From positions 1 through 5,665 of the forward strand of contig JAIYCK010000366.1 of NCBI GenBank assembly GCA_027488055.1: a DNA stretch of 5,665 nucleotides, written 5' to 3'. Positions 1 through 4,765 of this stretch are shown piece by piece. A program made the translations under genes and the position numbers. Positions within the stretch are counted from its first letter, which is position 1. Each line of letters starts with the position of its first letter. Under the pieces are notes generated by a model. The model saw only the letters and a program-made list of their open reading frames with translations. It made no database searches and was not told the DNA's origin. Source of the DNA: Flavobacteriales bacterium. Lineage in GTDB: Bacteria; Bacteroidota; Bacteroidia; Flavobacteriales_D; Sanyastnellaceae.

Positions 1-1526
1 TCCAACTCTTGTTGCAAAATGGGGGCAGACGTATCGGCTCCGGTAGTCAACTTCTGTAGCAATTCATCCAATTGCTCAGCACTCAATGACTTGGCTATGA
101 TCTTGTCATTCTTGTCCATCAAATATACTTTTGGAGTGCTATTTACATCCCAATGCTGATGAAAGTTGAGACTCTCCAAAGTGGTTACCTTATCCTGAAA
201 AATAAGCTTTTGAGCAACTTCATTTTTCATAATTTCTTGTGTGCGGCTCACGCTTGTGAAAGCGATGTTATTGTCCTTCAAAAAAGACTTCCATTTGTCC
301 ACCTCTAAATTGTTATGCACCCCATACACTTCAAGTCCTTTGCTTTTCCATTTTGTATAAAGGTCGTTGATTTTTGGCAGTTCCTTTTTGCAATGTCCGC
401 ATGTGGCCTCCCATATCACAAGTAGGGTGTATTCAGCGTCCAAGGCCTTCATGCTTCTCCATTGACCAGCGGAGTCTGGCAAAATGATATCGTATGGGAT
501 CTCTCCACAGAGACAATGTCTTTTTTCATCTGCACTTTCCTTCATCTCAGCCAATTTCTCTGGCTTCATCCAATCGCAAAGTCCCTTGGCGTAGTAGTTA
601 TCCACCATGTAAACAAAACCCTCATCCATGCACATGATCTTCGACGCTTCAAAATTGTATGTAAATTGATGTACGATGTATTTAAAAAGATCTGGATTTC
701 CTGCAGTGCGATCGATTAGTTTTTTGGCTTCCATCGTCATGGTATCCGCGATTTGAGGCAAGGTGGTGGTGATGTACTTTTCGATTAGCTTATGAAAAGT
801 CTGATCTCTCACCATGCGTGGATCTTTCAGGTCAACATTGTCCCAATAGTGACTTCTGTAATAGTAGTAGCTGAATTTTTTCTTCTCGTCATCAGATAAC
901 TCGCTTGGTGCTTCAGGTACAACGATATCCATTGTCATTTTTATCAATTTACACACCAACAAATCCGGCTTTGACGCTATCAAATTCTTTTGGTAGGCAA
1001 TCACCTCCTCATTCATTTTGCGCAAAGCGTCCAAGCATGGCTTTTTCTCTTCCTCTGTTTTCGTGCTGTCATTCAAACAGAGATCCAATGGTTCACGGAG
1101 CTTCCGCTTTGAATTGATATATCGGATATATTCAAAAAAGACCTTGTTATTCTCCGATTTTTTGATGACAATATTGTCCACGTTCGGACTTGGATCTGCT
1201 TCAATCTCAATTTGTTCAGCAGCTACTATAAAATCGAAGTACACAGGCCCTGGCATAACCAATGCGTACTTACCACATTCTTCATTCGGCTTACCTACAA
1301 ATTCAAATTTGCCATTACTATCCACACGTGTGGTGTCGTTGTAATACAGCTTGTTGCCATAATAATTCGCCAAATAAACGGTGGTATCTTTTAGGCCTCG
1401 AAGGGTTCCTTTGATGGTGTATGGCATCTTGGGCACTCCTGCATTGCCATTTTGTGCAATACACGCGCACACGATTGAAACACAAAAGATTGTGCTGAAA
1501 AGTCGAAAACTAATTTGTTTCATCAT
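1..1526 (-). CDS. Secreted TlpA-like thiol:disulfide oxidoreductase with DUF4369 and DUF5106 regions (3' end beyond window)
   Basis: My own translation of the minus strand is open from an ATG ATG pair at 1526-1521 to the left edge (508 residues, no stop), so only the C-terminus is cut off. Residues 1-24 look like a signal peptide (basic start, hydrophobic stretch ending ACIA before QNGNAG), which places the protein in the periplasm or on an outer surface. Residues about 35-120 resemble DUF4369, a beta-rich N-terminal domain. Residues about 160-340 resemble DUF5106 (YYRSHYWDNVDLKDPR near 222-237 and the KIMCMDEGFVYMVDNYY segment near 297-312). From about 345 on there is a redoxin/TlpA fold with WEATCGHCKKELPK (Cys376 and Cys379) and the cis-proline loop STPK (Pro464). 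The family carries out extracytoplasmic thiol-disulfide exchange; the substrate is unknown. An extra Cys-Leu-Cys (338-340) sits just before the redoxin domain. The gene is probably monocistronic, with its promoter at 1583-1613. Confidence 0.9.
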   Translation of the reverse strand, partial: MMKQISFRLFSTIFCVSIVCACIAQNGNAGVPKMPYTIKGTLRGLKDTTVYLANYYGNKLYYNDTTRVDSNGKFEFVGKPNEECGKYALVMPGPVYFDFIVAAEQIEIEADPSPNVDNIVIKKSENNKVFFEYIRYINSKRKLREPLDLCLNDSTKTEEEKKPCLDALRKMNEEVIAYQKNLIASKPDLLVCKLIKMTMDIVVPEAPSELSDDEKKKFSYYYYRSHYWDNVDLKDPRMVRDQTFHKLIEKYITTTLPQIADTMTMEAKKLIDRTAGNPDLFKYIVHQFTYNFEASKIMCMDEGFVYMVDNYYAKGLCDWMKPEKLAEMKESADEKRHCLCGEIPYDIILPDSAGQWRSMKALDAEYTLLVIWEATCGHCKKELPKINDLYTKWKSKGLEVYGVHNNLEVDKWKSFLKDNNIAFTSVSRTQEIMKNEVAQKLIFQDKVTTLESLNFHQHWDVNSTPKVYLMDKNDKIIAKSLSAEQLDELLQKLTTGADTSAPILQQEL

Positions 1527-1582
1527 ACGATCGAAATTCACTTATTGGTTTGAAAGACCCGAAATACGAGGTCAAGGTTGTA

Positions 1583-1613
1583 CAAAAATAGAATCTTCTT
1601 ATTGTTTCAAAAA
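1583..1613 (-). promoter_or_regulatory. Bacteroidota-type promoter of the TlpA-like gene
   Basis: Read on the minus strand, TTTTTG (1613-1608) is followed after 17 nt by TATTTTTG (1590-1583). This matches the Bacteroidota consensus of TTG at -33 and TAnnTTTG at -7. Transcription would begin about 50 nt before the ATG at 1526. An inverted repeat, TTGTTT-caa-AAACAA (1602-1616), overlaps the -33 element and could be an operator, though in such AT-rich DNA it may be chance. Confidence 0.6.
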
Positions 1614-1684
1614 CAAGGTGATCCCAATTTTTGTAAACAAGAAAGCAATGATTGTTCCAAAAAATAGATTGTTGCAGTCGCTTC

Positions 1685-1699
1685 GTAAACTTCGTTTAC
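1685..1699. repeat. Perfect inverted repeat GTAAAC-TTC-GTTTAC, candidate operator before the SDR gene
   Basis: Two 6-bp arms separated by 3 nt lie 9 nt upstream of the candidate -7 element of the SDR gene, which is where a repressor could block polymerase. The pentamer CTTCG occurs three times here (1681, 1690 and 1712). No regulator gene lies nearby, so an operator role is inferred from position only. Confidence 0.3.
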
Positions 1700-1708
1700 A
1701 AAACCACC

Positions 1709-1716
1709 TAACTTCG
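1709..1716 (+). promoter_or_regulatory. Candidate -7 element of the SDR gene, with almost no leader
   Basis: TAACTTCG differs from TAnnTTTG at one position and ends 4 nt before the ATG at 1721, so the transcript would be leaderless or nearly so. No good TTG lies 17-23 nt upstream; the nearest option is TTCG at 1682-1685 with a 23-nt spacer. This is a weak call. Confidence 0.3.
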
Positions 1717-1720
1717 CACT

Positions 1721-2395
1721 ATGAAACGCATTGGAATCATCGGATGTGGTTGGCTTGGTGCACCCCTATTTCAAAAAATGGTTGCTCAAAACCTTAACGT
1801 ATTTGGCACAGTAAGACATTCACATATCAGCGTTGATGGCATCTTTGAATGGACAGCGGACGAAAAATTGTCAGATGATCTAGTTAAATTGATCAGGCAA
1901 GCCGATGCGTTGGTTGTAACCATTCCACCTCAGCGACTTTTGGAAGTGGATGAGAATATCGCATTTCATCAGAGGCTTGCGCGCAGCTTGTCGCAAGAAA
2001 ATGAACATGCCCATTTGATTTACACCTCTAGCACCTCGGTGTATGGAGCAAGCCAAGGTGATTGTTTAGAGCGCAATGCAGACAGCGCAACGCGCGCATT
2101 TGCAATCGAAAAAGCGTATCTCTCATTTTTCGAAAACACAACCATCTTGCGATTTGGTGGCTTAGTTGGACCAAATCGAAATCCATCGCAATTTTTTAAG
2201 ACAGGTCGCACCATTCCTGAGCCTGATGCTTGGGCCAATCTCACCCATCAGGACGACGCAATTCAGAGCATCCTGCATGTGCTTCGGCTCTCATCGCCCG
2301 GAGTCTTCAATGTGGTATGTCCTGAACATGTTTCTCGTCGCGAATTATACAAAGAAGCTTTTTTGCGAAACGATCTTGGAGCGCCCACATTCTAA
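1721..2395 (+). CDS. YeeZ-like NAD(P)-binding SDR/epimerase, interrupted by an in-frame TAA
   Basis: The 224-residue product starts with a Rossmann motif, GIIGCGWLG (residues 5-13), and carries YTSSTSVYG (101-109), LRFGGLVGPNRNP (143-155) and NLTHQDD (173-179). These correspond closely to E. coli YeeZ (GLGWLG, FTSSTSVYG, LRLAGLVGPGRHP, NLVHLED), a putative nucleotide-sugar epimerase-like extended SDR of unproven substrate. It is expected to be cytoplasmic. The ATG at 1721 is supported by the glycine-rich motif starting five residues in, as usual for the family; no Shine-Dalgarno is present. Translation would stop at TAA 2393-2395, yet the same frame continues with family-like sequence to 2491. 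The protein as read therefore lacks about 31 C-terminal residues. It may be a recent pseudogene, a viable truncated enzyme, or an assembly error. The family call is firm; the activity of this copy is uncertain. Confidence 0.8.
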   Translation: MKRIGIIGCGWLGAPLFQKMVAQNLNVFGTVRHSHISVDGIFEWTADEKLSDDLVKLIRQADALVVTIPPQRLLEVDENIAFHQRLARSLSQENEHAHLIYTSSTSVYGASQGDCLERNADSATRAFAIEKAYLSFFENTTILRFGGLVGPNRNPSQFFKTGRTIPEPDAWANLTHQDDAIQSILHVLRLSSPGVFNVVCPEHVSRRELYKEAFLRNDLGAPTF

Positions 2396-2491
2396 GACGA
2401 AACAACCCAAGGCAAACAAGTTATTAGCGACAAAATAAGAGATCTATTGGGCTATACATTCATGAAGCCGAATGCATTAGACTGCCTTTAG
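2396..2491 (+). pseudogene. Orphaned C-terminal segment of the YeeZ-like SDR, after the in-frame stop
   Basis: Directly after the TAA at 2393-2395, the same frame reads 31 more codons before a TAG at 2489-2491. The peptide contains TQGKQVISDKIRDLLGY and ends NALDCL. It lines up with the C-terminus of E. coli YeeZ as I recall it (GKGKIIDGSRICNELGF, then an aromatic/Pro-rich end). The lysine-rich GK-V-I step followed by K-I-x-x-x-L-G-Y is the standard end of this family. No frameshift is needed: changing one base of the TAA (for example to GAA, CAA or AAA) restores a 255-residue protein, near the length of YeeZ. The piece has no start of its own that would make a useful product. Confidence 0.7.
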
Positions 2492-3117
2492 GCTTGGCTT
2501 TCAAAAAGCGCAATCCATTCAGCTTCCAAGGCCATTTGCTTATTGAAAGCATACCACTTGTGAAGGTCATTCTTCCACTGTTCAGCGGGGACCTCATTTC
2601 TCTTCGCATCAGCGATCAGCGCAATGGCTTCCGATGGCCTAGGACCCCAATGAAAACGGTATTTGCCCTTATCATCAAAGACTACCGCAATGGGTATAGA
2701 CTTGGCGCCATTGGTTAAAAATAAGTTCATCCAATCTGGATTCTCATCGCGCAAAACCACATTGAATTGCCAGTCTTTCCTCAATTGGACGATGGCATGC
2801 AGTGCGGGCACAATCTGAGCCGCATCACCGCACCATCCTTCTGCAATCACCACAACGTGCCAATGCGCAGGCATCGCCTCAATGGCTGCCACCATAGCCG
2901 GTGAAGGCGTGTAATGTTTGTCCCAACGATTCATGCGTTGCTCGTTGAGTAGTGAATAATTCAACAATGATTCGGATTGCTCATGACCAGTGACTTGCTT
3001 TTTTTCATGCAGATCAGCAATACACTCACGATATCCTTGGTAGGATAAAAAATTCTCTTTGCTTCTTTCGAAGACCTGATTGCGCTCGTAGACAAGATCC
3101 GTGCTGACTGTTTCCAT
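2488..3117 (-). CDS. Thioredoxin-fold family protein with single-cysteine WCGDA motif (Thioredoxin_9-like)
   Basis: The 209-residue product has no signal peptide, so it is probably cytoplasmic. An N-terminal helical part (residues 1-85, including RMNRWDKHY at 61-69) precedes a thioredoxin-like core: strand VVVIAEGWCGDAAQ (88-101), strand FNVVLRDENPDWMN (118-131), the cis-proline loop KSIPIAVVFD (139-148) and WGPRP (157-161). The usual CxxC is WCGDA: Cys96 is present and the second cysteine position is Ala99, as I recall for this Bacteroidota group. Cys32 is the only other cysteine. It may act as a monothiol reductase or carrier rather than a dithiol oxidoreductase; the substrate is unknown. 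The stop (TAA on the minus strand, 2490-2488) overlaps the TAG that ends the restored SDR frame, a 4-nt tail-to-tail overlap with no room for a terminator between. Confidence 0.85.
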   Translation of the reverse strand: METVSTDLVYERNQVFERSKENFLSYQGYRECIADLHEKKQVTGHEQSESLLNYSLLNEQRMNRWDKHYTPSPAMVAAIEAMPAHWHVVVIAEGWCGDAAQIVPALHAIVQLRKDWQFNVVLRDENPDWMNLFLTNGAKSIPIAVVFDDKGKYRFHWGPRPSEAIALIADAKRNEVPAEQWKNDLHKWYAFNKQMALEAEWIALFESQA

Positions 3118-3138
3118 AATAACCGGCTATTTTTTGGG

Positions 3139-3171
3139 CGAATTTATGTTCCAAGAGCGATGTATCAGCAA
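3139..3171 (-). promoter_or_regulatory. Weak candidate promoter of the thioredoxin-fold gene
   Basis: On the minus strand, TTG (3171-3169) is followed after 22 nt by TAAATTCG (3146-3139), one mismatch from TAnnTTTG. It lies 21 nt before the ATG at 3117. The mismatch is the same T-to-C change as in the SDR gene's candidate element. Confidence 0.3.
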
Positions 3172-3294
3172 TCAAGGTGTTTGAATTCTTTGAATTTCAA
3201 GCACAACAAACAAACCACCGAATGCACGTATATTGCCTCGCCAAATGCTATAAAGGCTGCACTACGAGTGGATTAACTGCCGAAATATTAAAGC

Positions 3295-3307
3295 ACATCT
3301 AAGATGT
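3295..3307. repeat. Perfect inverted repeat ACATCT-A-AGATGT, candidate operator of the DUF2797 gene
   Basis: The 6-bp arms flank a single base, and the right arm ends on the first T of the candidate -7 element at 3307. A protein bound here would overlap the polymerase site. The role is inferred from position only. The remaining intergenic sequence (3118-3294) shows nothing else convincing. Confidence 0.3.
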
Positions 3308-3314
3308 AACTTTG
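3307..3314 (+). promoter_or_regulatory. Candidate -7 element (TAACTTTG) of the DUF2797 gene
   Basis: TAACTTTG fits TAnnTTTG exactly and ends 11 nt before the ATG at 3326, so the leader would be only a few nucleotides. No TTG is found at the expected distance upstream, which lowers confidence. Confidence 0.4.
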
Positions 3315-3325
3315 GAAACAAACCA

Positions 3326-4150
3326 ATGGAAATAACTACCAATTTGCGCAAAATGCGCACCTCACTCGATGATGCACATACTGCGCAATATTTATTGCCT
3401 GTGTATGACAATTTAGATTACTCGCATGAAGTATCGATCAATAGCTTGATTGGACAGCGGATCCAGATCACCTTTCAAGGTCAGATCAATTGCGTGGAAA
3501 GTGGTAAATCGATCAAAAAAACCTTTGGTGAAGGATTGAGTTACGAGGCATTTTTGAGGTCACCCTTGGCTTCGCCGAGTATCATTCGCCCTGAACTAAG
3601 TCGCATCCACGAGGGCATAGCTTTGCGCGATGAGGCATGGGAACGCGCCCACCATCTCACTCCACATTATGTTTATTTAAGCCGAACAAGTCACATCAAA
3701 GTGGGAGTCACGCGCACCACCAATGTACCATCGCGCTGGATTGATCAAGGTGCAATCGAAGCCATCATTTTGGCTGAGACACCCTATAGGCAGCTTGCAG
3801 GATTGATTGAGGTCGCGCTCAAAGACACCATGTCGGATAAGACTGCATGGCAAGCTATGCTCAAGAATACCATTCAAGACACCTCCTCTTTGAAACACAA
3901 AAAGCACGAAGTTGCCGATGTGTTGCCGATGGAGCTTCAAGATTACATCAGCGACGATGATACACTCACCACGATTCAATACCCTGTTTTGGCTTATCCA
4001 TCCAAAGTCAAAAGCATCAAGCTTGACGACCTTAAAACATATGAAAATAAGCTAGTTGGAATCAAAGGTCAGTACCTTTTGTTTGAACAAGACCAGGTAT
4101 TGAATGTCCGAGCTCATGCCGGCTATCGCATTGATTTGAAGCAACTTTAA
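3326..4150 (+). CDS. DUF2797 family protein with degenerate zinc-ribbon cysteines
   Basis: The 274-residue product is recognisable as DUF2797, a cytoplasmic family without an established function. Matching stretches are NLRKM (6-10), the INC...KKTFGEG segment (54-70), IRPEL (87-91), HYVYLSRTSHIKVGVTR (114-130), SRWIDQGA (136-143), GLIEVALKDTMSDKTAW (159-175), YPVLAYPSKVKS (219-230) and KLVGIKGQYLLFE (242-254). The ATG at 3326 is supported by NLRKM lying just inside, as in relatives. Length is normal. As I recall the family, the N-terminal part carries two CxxC-like pairs. Here they read C56-V-E-S59 and S72-Y-E-A75, and Cys56 is the only cysteine in the protein, so a zinc ribbon is unlikely. 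The YVYL / IKVG / RW / E162 order resembles a GIY-YIG core, which is inference only. The neighbours give no functional hint. Confidence 0.85.
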   Translation: MEITTNLRKMRTSLDDAHTAQYLLPVYDNLDYSHEVSINSLIGQRIQITFQGQINCVESGKSIKKTFGEGLSYEAFLRSPLASPSIIRPELSRIHEGIALRDEAWERAHHLTPHYVYLSRTSHIKVGVTRTTNVPSRWIDQGAIEAIILAETPYRQLAGLIEVALKDTMSDKTAWQAMLKNTIQDTSSLKHKKHEVADVLPMELQDYISDDDTLTTIQYPVLAYPSKVKSIKLDDLKTYENKLVGIKGQYLLFEQDQVLNVRAHAGYRIDLKQL

Positions 4151-4195
4151 CCCATCGCTCAGTAATAAATTGTTGAAGATAAATGACTAAAATAG

Positions 4196-4225
4196 TTGGA
4201 AGTCTATAAAATCTGTATATATTTG
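4196..4225 (+). promoter_or_regulatory. Bacteroidota-type promoter of the RRM gene
   Basis: TTG (4196-4198), a 19-nt spacer and TATATTTG (4218-4225) fit the TTG / TAnnTTTG consensus fully. Transcription would begin near 4231-4233, giving a leader of about 105 nt before the ATG at 4338. This is the best-formed promoter in the window. Confidence 0.6.
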
Positions 4226-4337
4226 TGGGGTCAGAGTGATTTCAACATCTTCGTTTATGTGTTTTTGTTCACTGTAATAATGTTTGTTGTATAACAACTC
4301 TGATAGTTAAAGTTAAATAAACAAACATTTTTTTAGA
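4226..4337 (+). promoter_or_regulatory. Long U-rich 5' leader of the RRM gene with competing helices
   Basis: Three helices can be drawn. TCAGAGT (4231-4237) pairs with ACTCTGA (4297-4303). GTTGT (4286-4290) pairs with ACAAC (4294-4298) across ATA. AATGTTTGTT (4279-4288) pairs over 10 bp with AACAAACATT (4320-4329), whose 3' arm ends 8 nt before the start codon. The second and third share 4286-4288, and the first and third cross, so they cannot all form as simple nested stems. Long structured leaders are known for cold-shock mRNAs; that this one controls translation is inference. No known riboswitch class is recognised. Confidence 0.4.
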
Positions 4338-4712
4338 ATGAACATTTTTGTATCAGGGCTGAATTACAGCATTTCAAGTGAAGAGTTGACCGAAGTATTT
4401 GCCTCATTTGGTGAAGTTGCTTCAGCTAAAGTTATCATGGACAAAGCAACAGGTCGCTCACGTGGTTTTGGTTTTGTAGAAATGCCACAAGACGAAGAAG
4501 GCCGCAACGCTATTTCACAATTGGATCAAAGCGACGTGAAAGGCAGAAAAATCAGCGTGAAAGAAGCAGAAGAGCGTGCTCCACGTACTTTCAGCAACGA
4601 TCGCCCACGTAGCAACAACTTCCAACGTAAAGAAGGTGGTTTCAAACCACGTTTCAACCGTGACGGTGGTAACCGCGGTGGCGGTGGTGGTTTCCAAAGA
4701 GACGATTACTAA
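4338..4712 (+). CDS. RRM-domain RNA-binding protein with Gly/Arg-rich tail
   Basis: The 124-residue product is a single RNA recognition motif followed by a disordered tail. RNP2 is IFVSGL (residues 3-8) and RNP1 is RGFGFVEM (42-49), with the RNA-stacking aromatics Phe4, Phe44 and Phe46 intact. The KGRKISVKEA strand (68-77) closes the domain. Residues 80-124 are rich in Arg, Asn, Phe and Gly, with an RGGGGG run, like the tails of small bacterial and plant glycine-rich RRM proteins. The ATG at 4338 is fixed by RNP2 beginning two residues later; no Shine-Dalgarno is present. It is expected to be a cytoplasmic single-stranded RNA binder or post-transcriptional regulator, comparable to the small RRM proteins of Bacteroides and cyanobacteria. 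Strong preference for GGT, CGT, AAC and TTC in the tail suggests high expression. It has its own promoter and terminator, so it is monocistronic. Confidence 0.93.
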   Translation: MNIFVSGLNYSISSEELTEVFASFGEVASAKVIMDKATGRSRGFGFVEMPQDEEGRNAISQLDQSDVKGRKISVKEAEERAPRTFSNDRPRSNNFQRKEGGFKPRFNRDGGNRGGGGGFQRDDY

Positions 4713-4732
4713 GATTTTTTCTTTATACATAT

Positions 4733-4765
4733 AAAATGGCTGCCTCAGGGCGGCCATTTTTTTTT
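4733..4765 (+). terminator. Strong intrinsic terminator of the RRM gene
   Basis: AAAATGGCTGCC (4733-4744) pairs with GGCGGCCATTTT (4749-4760) around a TCAG loop: 12 bp with one G-U pair, followed by an unbroken T run (4757-4765). It lies 20 nt after the RRM stop and touches the stop codon of the convergent DUF3810 gene at 4765. On the minus strand the same stem is followed by TTTTAT, so it may also end that transcript, less efficiently. Confidence 0.9.

Noticed and set aside
462..1394. Four plus-strand open frames of 60-108 codons
   Set aside because: They lie wholly opposite the well-supported TlpA-like gene, show no domain, and have low-complexity Ser/Phe/His-rich composition typical of antisense shadows.
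1381..1797. A 138-codon plus-strand frame spanning the divergent intergenic region
   Set aside because: It overlaps the 5' ends of both real genes and the TlpA promoter, and has no recognisable domain.
2166..2438. A 90-codon plus-strand frame running past the SDR's TAA, considered as evidence of a frameshift
   Set aside because: The genuine C-terminal family sequence lies in the original frame after the TAA, not in this frame, so no frameshift is involved.
2396..2491. Recoding of the stop as selenocysteine or pyrrolysine
   Set aside because: Those use TGA and TAG; this codon is TAA, no insertion element is visible, and the position is not a known catalytic site.
2484..2493. GCCTTTAGGC as a terminator between the convergent genes
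   Set aside because: The arms are only 4 bp with a 2-nt loop and there is no T run.
3222..3302. A 26-codon plus-strand ORF with three cysteines (CLAKCYKGC) just before the DUF2797 gene, a possible leader peptide
   Set aside because: It runs up to the candidate promoter of the DUF2797 gene, has no promoter or ribosome site of its own, and is short enough to be chance; no conservation can be checked here.
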